Of a stretch of 32,732 bases of DNA, positions 7,384 through 15,228 are shown piece by piece. Each line of letters begins with the position of its first letter. Positions within the stretch are counted from its first letter, which is position 1. The DNA is from JBPCNH01 sp051001455 (GTDB taxonomy: Bacteria > Actinomycetota > CADDZG01 > WHSQ01). The notes below the pieces were generated by a model. The model was not told where the DNA came from and made no database searches. It saw only the letters and a list, made by a program, of their open reading frames with translations. Location: the NCBI GenBank assembly GCA_051001455.1, contig JBPCNH010000017.1:1-32732 (forward strand). The letters are read 5' to 3'. The position numbers and the translations under genes are program-made.

Positions 7384-8388
7384 TTAGTTCGGTACCTTCC
7401 GCACGTTGCCGGTGATCTTGAACGAGGTGATCACCGGAGCGAGTTCTTCGAGTGCCGCGCTCAGTGATTGGCCCGGTTCTTCGGCTACGGGCGCGAACGG
7501 GTCACCTTTCTCGGCGATCCGGTCGAAGAGGGTCGCGATCGTGTGGTCCGCCGGGTGGATCACGTATAGCTCATCCCAGGTGAACGGCGTAGAGACGCTT
7601 GCTTCGGGCTGGGGGCGCACCGAATAAGCCGCGGCGATATTGGCTCCGCTCCTGTTCATATTGACGTCCAGGTACACCGTCGACCCGCGCCTCTTGATCT
7701 CCCATTCGAGGGACGTCTTCTCCTCGTCGGCTGCATGCACCATCGCCGAGACCGCCCCTACGAACCGCCTAACTTCGACGAAATCGTGACTGCCGTCGAG
7801 AGGAACCATGATCTGCATCCCGGTGGCGCCGGATGTCTTGGGGAAGGCCGAAACACCCAGCTGATCGAGGACCACCTTCACCAGGCCCGCCACGTAGCGC
7901 ACGTCGTCCCACGTTGCCTCGCCCATCGGGTCTAGATCGAAGAACGCGTAAGTGGGATGGTCGTTCTCCTGTCCTTTGGTGTGCAATGGATGGAACTCGA
8001 TGCAGCCGAGGTTGGCTATCCACAGCATGTCGGCCACGTCCTTGGCAGTCATGTAGTTGATGATCTTCGTTTCGCCTTCGATGGGTATGCGCTCGATCCA
8101 CTGCGGCGCGTGAGCAGGAGCATTCTTCTCGTAGAAGAAGCCGCCGTGTATACCGTTCGGCATCCGTTTCAACGTCAACGGCCGGTCGCAGAGGTGGGGG
8201 AGCATGACGGGTGAGACGTTGAAGTAGTAGGTAAGCAGGTCGCCTTTCGTGAAACCCGCCTCCGGAAAGTAGACCTTGTCGAGGTTCGACAGCTTCAGTT
8301 CCTTGTCACCGGCGCGGGCATGCCAGGTGCTTCCCTTGCGCACCGCGGGCAGTTCGAGAGGGAAGGCGATGGTTGTTGGGATGGTCAT
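7384..8388 (-). CDS. LigD-type primase-polymerase domain protein
   Basis: A stand-alone 334-aa polymerase of the archaeo-eukaryotic primase fold, used to fill ends in non-homologous end joining. The metal-binding pair is in FFDLDP (D151, D153), with the third acid in YLDVNMNRSG (D241), followed by AAAYSVRP. The nucleotide-binding motif reads KTSGATGMQI, with Gln where many LigD enzymes have His; I recall this variant in other actinobacterial LigD polymerases. It is encoded on the same strand as the phosphoesterase-ligase but separated from it by the lipoprotein gene. The ATG at 8388 has no ribosome binding site and no good -10 box at the leaderless distance. Confidence 0.92.
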   Translation of the reverse strand: MTIPTTIAFPLELPAVRKGSTWHARAGDKELKLSNLDKVYFPEAGFTKGDLLTYYFNVSPVMLPHLCDRPLTLKRMPNGIHGGFFYEKNAPAHAPQWIERIPIEGETKIINYMTAKDVADMLWIANLGCIEFHPLHTKGQENDHPTYAFFDLDPMGEATWDDVRYVAGLVKVVLDQLGVSAFPKTSGATGMQIMVPLDGSHDFVEVRRFVGAVSAMVHAADEEKTSLEWEIKRRGSTVYLDVNMNRSGANIAAAYSVRPQPEASVSTPFTWDELYVIHPADHTIATLFDRIAEKGDPFAPVAEEPGQSLSAALEELAPVITSFKITGNVRKVPN

Positions 8389-8438
8389 CCGGGTAGGAAA
8401 TCACACGGCCGATACACATCCAGTCATAAGGGGGAGAG

Positions 8439-8723
8439 ATCCGCACCGATCGAGACATGGTGCGCGTGACGAAGGAGATCGCCGCGGCAGGCAAGCCTGT
8501 GGCGGCTATCTGTCATGGACCGTGGATGCTCGTCGAAGCCCGGTTGACCGAGAACCTCACCGTTACGAAGTGGCCGTCGTTGAAGACCGATCTCATCAAT
8601 GCCGGAGCACGATGGGTGGACCGAGAGGTGGTCGAGGACGACAACGTCATCACCGCGCGCAAGCCCGATGACCTCGAGGCATTCTCGAAAGCTTTGCTGT
8701 CCCAAGGGGCGCAACGCTCCTAG
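8439..8723 (+). pseudogene. C-terminal half of a PfpI/DJ-1 family protein
   Basis: The translation matches only the second half of PfpI-type proteins: AAGKPVAAICHGPWMLVEA with the nucleophile elbow Cys-His, then KWPSLKTDLINAGARWVDRE and a KPDDL ending. PfpI proteins are usually about 170-190 aa, so about 90 N-terminal residues are missing. The frame upstream is closed by TAA at 8427-8429, and recognisable homology begins about 8439, before the first ATG at 8457. The lost part does not appear elsewhere in the window. A functional 88-aa product from ATG 8457 is possible, but the fold would be incomplete. Confidence 0.72.
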
Positions 8724-8752
8724 CGCAGATAGTCGATAGTCACCGAGACAGG

Positions 8753-8779
8753 GAAGGCCCCCGGGAACCGGGGGCCTTC
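8753..8779. terminator. Bidirectional rho-independent terminator
   Basis: A perfect 12-bp stem, GAAGGCCCCCGG (8753-8764) and CCGGGGGCCTTC (8768-8779), with a 3-base loop. It lies between the PfpI remnant and the convergent aquaporin gene, so it ends the amidase-acsA-aquaporin transcript. Confidence 0.88.
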
Positions 8780-8803
8780 TTCATAGTCGTGTGACCTGCC
8801 GGG

Positions 8804-9778
8804 TCAGTGGGTGTGGTCTTTCCCCTCCCCGTGGTCGTGCGGGTGGTCGTGCGGGTGGTCGTGCAGACCTTCGTCAAGCGGGGCGTCGTAGTGCACGTCG
8901 CCGTCGACAAGGGGAGACCCCGTCGCCGCGCCCGGCCGTGGGGCCGGAGATATCTCCTCGAGCCCCGTGACGCTCTCGTAAACGAGGGCGGCTGCGGCTC
9001 CACCGATCAAGGGGCCGGCGGCATAGATCAATAGGTCGGCCCAGGGGATGGGCGGATGGTCGAAAAACAACGAAGCGACGAACGGCCCCAGGCTGCGTGC
9101 GAAGTTCGCCGAACCGCCCGTCGCCGCGCTCGTTACCAGGATCCCCGCGGCTAAGCCCAGTCCTATGATCAAGCCGGACCAGCCTTTGGGCGCCCGCGGG
9201 TCGACCGCTATCGCCATGATCGCGGTGACCAGGATGAAGGTGATAAAGGCTTCGGCCAGCAAGGCCTGTGCCTGGTTGACACCTGCGCTGACTACAGTCC
9301 CGCCGAAGAGTGCCTGCGCACCCGAGGGCTCACCATGCCCATAGATGCCGGCGATGATGAAAGCGCCGGCGATCCCGCCGAGTATCTGGACCACCCAGTA
9401 GATCGGGACCTCGGACCACTTGAACCGTCGCGCCACGGCCAGGGAGAAGGTGACCGCGGGATTGAAGTGCGCACCCGAGATCCCGCCGAGCGCGTAGACG
9501 AGCACCGCCAGGGCGGTGGCGAACGCGAAAGCAACCGGGAACACATCTCCCAGCTGGTTGCTCAGAAGGCCTTCGAAGAGCGGTTCGTTCCCCGTCTCGC
9601 CGAGCGCTTCGGATATCCCGCCGAGCGCCCGAAGAGGACCAAGAGCCATGACCGTTGCCGTACCGGTTCCCACGGCTACGAAAACGAGCGTTCCTACGAA
9701 CTCGGCCAACAGCCGCCGGGTCATGGGCGCGGCCCGCTCTTCGATCACTACGTCCGTCGTGTCTTCTGCTACCGCCAT
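8804..9778 (-). CDS. MIP family channel (aquaporin) with His-rich C-terminal tail
   Basis: A six-helix membrane channel for water or small neutral solutes, 324 aa, longer than typical bacterial aquaporins (about 230-280). The first pore motif is intact (GAHFNPAVT, N106). The second reads GGSANFARSLGP: Phe replaces Pro (NFA at 225-227), while the selectivity-filter-type Arg 228 is kept. There is a long loop between the first helices (about 45-80). The last 19 residues hold eight histidines in an HDHP repeat (306-324), likely to bind metal ions. ATG 9778 is preceded by AAGGAGG. It starts 13 bases after acsA, so the two are cotranscribed. Confidence 0.92.
   Translation of the reverse strand: MAVAEDTTDVVIEERAAPMTRRLLAEFVGTLVFVAVGTGTATVMALGPLRALGGISEALGETGNEPLFEGLLSNQLGDVFPVAFAFATALAVLVYALGGISGAHFNPAVTFSLAVARRFKWSEVPIYWVVQILGGIAGAFIIAGIYGHGEPSGAQALFGGTVVSAGVNQAQALLAEAFITFILVTAIMAIAVDPRAPKGWSGLIIGLGLAAGILVTSAATGGSANFARSLGPFVASLFFDHPPIPWADLLIYAAGPLIGGAAAALVYESVTGLEEISPAPRPGAATGSPLVDGDVHYDAPLDEGLHDHPHDHPHDHGEGKDHTH
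8831..8866 (-). repeat. Three 12-bp direct repeats encoding the His-rich tail
   Basis: Three tandem copies of GTGGTCGTGCGG (plus strand) at 8831-8842, 8843-8854 and 8855-8866, the last with one change. They encode the His-Asp-His-Pro units of the aquaporin tail and look like recent in-frame expansion. Confidence 0.85.
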
Positions 9779-9791
9779 AGAGCCTCCTTAT

Positions 9792-11762
9792 CTAGCCTTC
9801 GTCGCCTGCGTTCTTCTTTGCTTTCTCCGCGATCGCATCGAGCACCGGAGCGTTCTGAAGCGTAGTCACGTCACCCAGTTCGCGTCCTTCGGCAACATCC
9901 CTAAGCAATCTGCGCATGATCTTCCCAGAGCGCGTCTTCGGGAGGTCGTCGGTGAAGACGATCGAATGTGGGCGAGCGATCTTCCCGATCACTTTACTCA
10001 CGTGATCTCTGAGCTCTTGGAGGAATCCCTCGTCCCCCTCGCGCCCCGTTTTCGGGGTCACGAACGCGACTATCGCTTCGCCTTGACGAGGATCCTGGCG
10101 GCCGACCACAGCCGCCTCGGCAACATCATGGTGATCGACCAGCGCAGACTCGACCTCGTACGTCGAGATGCGGTGCCCGGCCACGTTCATCACATCGTCC
10201 ACCCGGCCGAGGAGCCAGAAGTAACCATCCTCGTCGAGCTTCGCCCCGTCGCCGGGGAAGTAGGTGTCGTCACCGAAGCGGGCGAAGTAAGTGTCTCTAT
10301 ACCTTTGGTCGTCGCCGAAGATCGTGCGGAACATCGACGGGATCGGTTTCTTCAGTACGAGGTATCCGCCCCCTCCGCGCCCTACCGGGTGCCCGCGTTC
10401 GTCCACGACGTCGGCCTCGACGCCCGGGAATGGACGCGTCGCCGAACCCGGCTTCAGGGTGGTGATGCCGGGAAGGGGAGAGATCGCGATAGCGCCGGTC
10501 TCCGTTTGCCACCAGGTGTCGACGACCGGGACCTCTCCTCCTCCTATGAACTCCTGGTACCAGATCCATGCCTCGGGGTTGATCGGTTCGCCTACCGAAC
10601 CCAACAGGCGCAGTGAAGACAGATCGTGCGCCTCCGGATACTCCGTGCCCCACTTCATGAACGTCCGGATCGCGGTAGGCGCCGTGTAGAGGATCGATAC
10701 CCCGTATTCGGCCACGATCTGCCACCAGCGATCCTTGTCGGGAAAGTCGGGAGCGCCCTCGTAAAGGATCGAGGTGCAACCGTTCGCGAGCGGGCCGTAG
10801 ACGATGTACGAGTGTCCGGTCACCCAACCGATGTCCGCTGCGCACCAGTAGACGTCGGAGGCAGGCTTGATGTCGAAGATGTGATGGTGGGTCGACGACA
10901 CGCCCGTTAGGTAGCCGCCCGTCGTGTGGACGATGCCCTTCGGCTTTCCGGTGGTGCCGGACGTGTACAGGACGTACAGCATGTCTTCACTGTCCATCTC
11001 TTCTGCGGGACAGTCGGCCGACTGTCCGCCGACGAGATCTGCATAGTCGATGTCACGGCCTTCGTCCCATCCGGTGTCCTTGCCGGTGCGCCGCACCACC
11101 ACGACTTTCTCCACCGAGGGGGTTGCCTCCAGTGCTTCGTCGACGTTGGCCTTGAGCGGCACGACATCACCGCGCCGGTAGCCACCGTCGGCAGTGATCA
11201 CGATCTTGCAGTCGGCGTCGTTGATGCGGTCGCGCAGTGCTTCAGCGGAGAAACCTCCGAAGACCACGGAATGGGCGGCTCCCAGCCGTGCGCACGCCAG
11301 CATCGCGGCGGGCAGCTCTGGGATCATGGGCATGTAGATCGCGACCCGGTCGCCCTTCTTCACCCCGAGCGAGCTCAGTCCGTTCGCCAGCCGGCAAACC
11401 TCGGAATGCAGTTGGCGGTAGGTGATGGACCGCTTCTCGCCCGGCTCTCCGATCCAGTGATAGGCAACCCGGTCACCGTGGGGCTCCAGGTGGCGATCGA
11501 GGCAGTTGTAGCTCGCGTTGAGCCGCCCTCCGGTGAACCAGCGGTGGAACGGAGGGTCGGCCTCGTGGATCGTGTCCCAGGGCTTGAACCAATGAAGCCG
11601 CCGGGCCTGATCCGCCCACCACGCCTCAGGGTCGGCGGCAGCCCGTTCGTAGACCGCCGGATCCGCCGTGTTCGCCTCTGCGACGAAGGCGGGGGGAGGA
11701 CTGAAGGTGCGCCGTTCTTCTAGGAGAGCTTCGATATTCTGCTCGACAGCGTCGCCGGACAC
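9792..11762 (-). CDS. acsA: Acetyl-CoA synthetase (AMP-forming)
   Basis: Activates acetate with ATP and CoA to acetyl-CoA. About 656 aa, normal for the family. Visible are the adenylate-forming P-loop YTSGTTGKPKG, the WWQTETG motif, YFPGDGA, the GRVDDVMNVAGHR hinge, and the C-terminal PKTRSGKIMRR with the lysine that is regulated by acetylation in known enzymes. TTG 11798 is a possible start, but GTG 11762 has AGAGGGG four bases upstream and gives the sequence V-S-G-D-A-V-E-Q. It lies between the amidase and aquaporin genes on the same strand with very short gaps. Confidence 0.95.
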   Translation of the reverse strand: MSGDAVEQNIEALLEERRTFSPPPAFVAEANTADPAVYERAAADPEAWWADQARRLHWFKPWDTIHEADPPFHRWFTGGRLNASYNCLDRHLEPHGDRVAYHWIGEPGEKRSITYRQLHSEVCRLANGLSSLGVKKGDRVAIYMPMIPELPAAMLACARLGAAHSVVFGGFSAEALRDRINDADCKIVITADGGYRRGDVVPLKANVDEALEATPSVEKVVVVRRTGKDTGWDEGRDIDYADLVGGQSADCPAEEMDSEDMLYVLYTSGTTGKPKGIVHTTGGYLTGVSSTHHHIFDIKPASDVYWCAADIGWVTGHSYIVYGPLANGCTSILYEGAPDFPDKDRWWQIVAEYGVSILYTAPTAIRTFMKWGTEYPEAHDLSSLRLLGSVGEPINPEAWIWYQEFIGGGEVPVVDTWWQTETGAIAISPLPGITTLKPGSATRPFPGVEADVVDERGHPVGRGGGGYLVLKKPIPSMFRTIFGDDQRYRDTYFARFGDDTYFPGDGAKLDEDGYFWLLGRVDDVMNVAGHRISTYEVESALVDHHDVAEAAVVGRQDPRQGEAIVAFVTPKTGREGDEGFLQELRDHVSKVIGKIARPHSIVFTDDLPKTRSGKIMRRLLRDVAEGRELGDVTTLQNAPVLDAIAEKAKKNAGDEG

Positions 11763-11807
11763 TTCGCCCCTCTCTTCTCGCCCGGTGGAGGACCCCAACC
11801 TAATGGT

Positions 11808-13220
11808 TCACGGCAGCGCGGGCCGCTGGCCCGCCCACGGCTGCGCTTCCTCTAACTGAGCCGACAGGCGGATCAACCCGGCTTCGCCGGCAGGCCGCCC
11901 GATCAACTGGATGCCGATCGGCAGGCCTTCAGTGCTGGTGTGGAGGGGGACCGATACCGCAGGCTGCCCGGTGACGTTCGCCGCCGGTGTGAACGGCATG
12001 AACATCCCCGAGCGGATCAGTTGTCCCATCGGATCATCGTCTTCAAATACCCAACCGACCGGGACGGGAGGCAGCGCTAGCGTCGGCGTAAGGAGGACGT
12101 CGTAGTCGTCCCACCAACGCACGACCCTCCTCGAGTAGGCGTGGGCTGCGGTGAGCGCTTGTATGTGTTGCACGCTCGAGATCTCTTCTGCGCTGTCGAT
12201 CAGGAAGCGGTTAAGCGGCTCGAGCTCGGCGCGTGGCAGGAAGGCGACCACTCCGGTCCCGGTAGCTATCAGCTGGATGAAGGACGGTGCGAGGGACTGG
12301 TCGATCCATCCTGGGGCGGCATCCTCGACCTTGTGACCGAGAGACTCCAGCAGAACGGCGGTGGCTTCGACCGCCGCTACGCATTGCGGATCCACCGCCG
12401 TCTCGTTCGGATTGGTCGTGGTGTAACCGATGCGCAAGATCCCGGGATCGCGCCGGGCCTCTTCCGCGAAGGGTCGCTCCGGCGCCGGGGCCCAGTGCGG
12501 GTCTCCCGCCTCGTATCCCTGCATCACATCGAGAAGCGCCGCGGCGTCCTCCACGGTGCGGGCGATGGGCCCGGAGGTAGAGAACCCATGCCACTGCTCT
12601 CCCAGGCGCGGCCCCGCCGAGATACGTCCGCGCGACGGCTTGATCCCGAACAGGTTGCAGCACGAGGACGGGATCCGCACCGAGCCTCCGCCGTCGGCTC
12701 CGTGAGCGATGGGCGCCAGCCCGGCGGCCACACCAGCTGCCGCGCCGCCGCTGGAGCCTCCCGGTGTGTGCTCGGTGTTCCAGGGGTTCCTGCAGGCCCC
12801 GTTCAACTCCGATTCGGTGACGGGAACCGAGCCGAACTCCGACGTGTTGCTCTTGCCGAGGATGATGAACCCCCCGTCCTTGATGCGCCGGACGACGTTG
12901 TCGTCTTGGTCGGGGACGTAGTCCTTCAGCGCCTTGCAGGACAGGGTGGTCCGGATGCCTTTGGTCTCGTACAGGTCCTTTATCGAGATGGGTACGCCGT
13001 GGAACGGCGGCAGGTCGTTCCCCCCGGCGACCTCTTCTTCGGCGCGCCGGGCCTGCTCGAGAGCCTGGTCGGCGGCGACGGTGACGTAGGAGTTGAACCG
13101 CTGATCGAGGGACTCGATGCGTCCGAGGTACAAGGTCACCAGCTCTACGGGAGACACCTCTTTGTCTCGCACGAGCCGTGCCTGCTCGAGTGCAGGAGTG
13201 AAAGCCAGGTCCGTCACCAT
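11808..13220 (-). CDS. Amidase signature family enzyme
   Basis: A 470-aa amidase that hydrolyses an amide to the acid and ammonia. The Ser-cisSer-Lys triad is present: lysine in ISIKDLYET, cis-serine in TPGGSSGGAAAGVAAG, and the nucleophile in GADGGGSVRIPSS. It is a stand-alone amidase rather than GatA: no gatB or gatC is nearby. ATG 13220 is preceded by GGAGGT. It appears to be the first gene of an operon with acsA and the aquaporin. The substrate is not evident; a link to acetate through acsA would fit a short-chain amide, but that is inference. Confidence 0.93.
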   Translation of the reverse strand: MVTDLAFTPALEQARLVRDKEVSPVELVTLYLGRIESLDQRFNSYVTVAADQALEQARRAEEEVAGGNDLPPFHGVPISIKDLYETKGIRTTLSCKALKDYVPDQDDNVVRRIKDGGFIILGKSNTSEFGSVPVTESELNGACRNPWNTEHTPGGSSGGAAAGVAAGLAPIAHGADGGGSVRIPSSCCNLFGIKPSRGRISAGPRLGEQWHGFSTSGPIARTVEDAAALLDVMQGYEAGDPHWAPAPERPFAEEARRDPGILRIGYTTTNPNETAVDPQCVAAVEATAVLLESLGHKVEDAAPGWIDQSLAPSFIQLIATGTGVVAFLPRAELEPLNRFLIDSAEEISSVQHIQALTAAHAYSRRVVRWWDDYDVLLTPTLALPPVPVGWVFEDDDPMGQLIRSGMFMPFTPAANVTGQPAVSVPLHTSTEGLPIGIQLIGRPAGEAGLIRLSAQLEEAQPWAGQRPALP

Positions 13221-13273
13221 TTACCTCCGATGGTAGGTGCGCAGACCCTAAAGGCTGCCGGCGCCGCGGCCGG

Positions 13274-13279
13274 TATCCT
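13274..13279 (+). promoter_or_regulatory. -10 box for leaderless sqdB mRNA
   Basis: TATCCT ends 7 bases before GTG 13287, and there is no Shine-Dalgarno sequence. This suggests that transcription and translation start at the same base. Confidence 0.55.
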
Positions 13280-13286
13280 GTCGGGC

Positions 13287-14444
13287 GTGCGCATCCTGAT
13301 ACTCGGTGGCGACGGCTACCTCGGCTGGCCTACGGCCATGCATCTATCTGCGAGCGGCCACGAGATCGCGGTCGTCGATAACTTCTTGCGCCGGGCGATG
13401 GCGACCGAGCTTGGCGCCGATTCTCTGACCCCGATCGAATCTCTTCAGGAGAGGGTCAAGGCGTGGAGTGACGTCTCGGGCAAGGACATCACGCCATTCG
13501 TCGGGGATCTCACGGACCCGCAATTCGTCGACAACGTGTTCGAGGAACTCCGCCCCGAGGCTGTGGTGCATTACGGCGAGCAACCCAGCGCGCCTTTCTC
13601 GATGATCGATAGAAAGCACGCGATCGATACGCAGGTCAACAACGTGGTCGGCACTCTGAACGTGTTGTATGCGATCCGCGACATCTGTCCCGATGCTCAT
13701 CTCGTGAAGCTCGGCACGATGGGTGAGTACGGGACGCCCAACATCGATATCGAAGAGGGATACATCGAGATCCAGCACAAGGGCAGGACCGACATCCTGC
13801 CGTTCCCGAAGCTTCCCGGGTCGATGTATCACCTCTCGAAGGTGCACGACTCCCACAACATCCATTTCGCATCGCGTATCTGGGGTGTCCGTGCGACGGA
13901 CCTGAACCAGGGAGTTGTCTACGGGATCCGGACGGAGGAGACCGAGCTGGACGAGCGTCTCTGTACCCGGTTCGATTACGACGAGGTACTGGGGACGGCA
14001 CTGAATAGATTCTGCGTTCAAGCCGTCGTCGGCTATCCCCTAACCGTGTACGGCAAGGGCGGCCAGACCCGCGGCTTCTTGAACATCGTCGACACGATCC
14101 AATGCATCAGGTTGGCGCTGGAGAATCCTGCGGAGGTGGGTGAATTCCGTGTCTTCAATCAGTTCACCGAGCGGTTCTCCGTCAACGAGCTTGCTTTCAG
14201 GGTGCGCGATGTGGCCGGCGCTCTCGGGATCAACGTCGATATCGACTCCCTCGTGGACCCTCGCATAGAGGCCGAGGAGCACTACTACAACCCCACGCAC
14301 ACCGGCCTGTTGGACCTCGGCCTGCAGCCCAACCTACTGACGGATGAGGTCATCGCCCATCTGATCGAGACCATCATGAGATACAAGGACCGGATCCTGC
14401 TCGCGCCGATAGCGCCTAAGACGAGATGGGATCCTCGGGGGTAG
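13287..14444 (+). CDS. sqdB: UDP-sulfoquinovose synthase
   Basis: Makes UDP-sulfoquinovose from UDP-glucose and sulfite, the sugar donor for sulfolipid or sulfonated glycans. The 385-aa product closely follows plant and cyanobacterial SQD1/SqdB: GGDGYLGW cofactor loop, HYGEQPSAPFSMID, KLGTMGEYGTPNIDIEEGYI, YHLSK (Tyr and Lys of the SDR active site), RATDLNQGVVYG, and GKGGQTRGFLNI. The open frame runs far upstream through the antisense of the amidase gene, but homology begins at GTG 13287, which lies 7 bases after TATCCT. No SqdX-type glycosyltransferase is nearby. Confidence 0.95.
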   Translation: MRILILGGDGYLGWPTAMHLSASGHEIAVVDNFLRRAMATELGADSLTPIESLQERVKAWSDVSGKDITPFVGDLTDPQFVDNVFEELRPEAVVHYGEQPSAPFSMIDRKHAIDTQVNNVVGTLNVLYAIRDICPDAHLVKLGTMGEYGTPNIDIEEGYIEIQHKGRTDILPFPKLPGSMYHLSKVHDSHNIHFASRIWGVRATDLNQGVVYGIRTEETELDERLCTRFDYDEVLGTALNRFCVQAVVGYPLTVYGKGGQTRGFLNIVDTIQCIRLALENPAEVGEFRVFNQFTERFSVNELAFRVRDVAGALGINVDIDSLVDPRIEAEEHYYNPTHTGLLDLGLQPNLLTDEVIAHLIETIMRYKDRILLAPIAPKTRWDPRG

Positions 14445-15225
14445 CCGGCTCTTCGTGGGCGGGCATCACGAACTCGTAGAAGTATCCGCCCGGCTCGAAG
14501 CCGAGCCGGGCGTAGTACTCCTTCGGCCAGTCGTTTTGGTCGGCTACCAGGAAGATCAGCTCGGCTCCCGTTTCCTTGGCCGTGGTGATCGCGTGCGTGA
14601 CGACGCTCGTTGAGGCGCCCCTCTTGCGGTAGCGCTGATGAGTTCCCACGTTCTCTATCTGCGCCATCCCGTTCTCGAGGTAGAGCTCGCACCAACCGGC
14701 GACCTCATCACCGACGTCGGCGGCATAGAAGTGGGTCTCGATGGCCGCGGTCGTCACGCGGTTGCTGGCCGCGACCATCTCGGCTTCCGCCCGGGTGAGC
14801 TTCGGATTATCGGTGAGATCGTTGGTGATCCAAACCGGGAGCATCTCCTCCAAAGAGACCTCCTTGACCTCGAGGGTTCCCTCCTTTGCGACCCCGCTCA
14901 TGAGGACCATGAGTACGAGATGATCGACGCGCCAGCCGGCGTCCTTGAAGTTCGACGCCAATCGGTCTCCGAGCCGGTGATCGTAGATGTGCACCTTGCG
15001 GTGCTTCAGTCCCGCCCCGCCTAATGCTTGGTCCGCGGCTGCGATGATCTCGTCGAAAGTCGCGTCACGCTCGACCCGGACGAAGTTCAGGTCCCACTTG
15101 TGTGGGTAGTCGTCGTGAAAGAAAACGGGCCCGATCGGGGTCATCTCTTTGCGGGTATAGCTGCGTTCCTCCATCTCTTGCTGCAGTTCTATGGCGCGCC
15201 GGAACGACTCTGTAGGAACGGTCAT
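14416..15225 (-). CDS. GNAT family N-acetyltransferase
   Basis: A 269-aa protein with the GNAT fold in its C-terminal half. The acetyl-CoA site appears as IENVGTHQRYRKRGAST followed by a helix and FLVADQNDWPKEYYARLGFE. The N-terminal half may be a second, degenerate GNAT-like domain (KVHIYDHRLGDRLASNFKDAG). The substrate is unknown. It starts 3 bases after the isocitrate dehydrogenase stop, so the two are cotranscribed. Its 3' end overlaps the convergent sqdB gene by 29 bases. Confidence 0.85.
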   Translation of the reverse strand: MTVPTESFRRAIELQQEMEERSYTRKEMTPIGPVFFHDDYPHKWDLNFVRVERDATFDEIIAAADQALGGAGLKHRKVHIYDHRLGDRLASNFKDAGWRVDHLVLMVLMSGVAKEGTLEVKEVSLEEMLPVWITNDLTDNPKLTRAEAEMVAASNRVTTAAIETHFYAADVGDEVAGWCELYLENGMAQIENVGTHQRYRKRGASTSVVTHAITTAKETGAELIFLVADQNDWPKEYYARLGFEPGGYFYEFVMPAHEEPATPEDPISS

Positions 15226-15228
15226 GGT

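Noticed and set aside
12141..13286. Long plus-strand open frame joined to the front of the sulfoquinovose synthase
   Set aside because: It is the antisense of the amidase gene and stays open only because of GC-rich codon bias. Homology to SqdB starts at GTG 13287.
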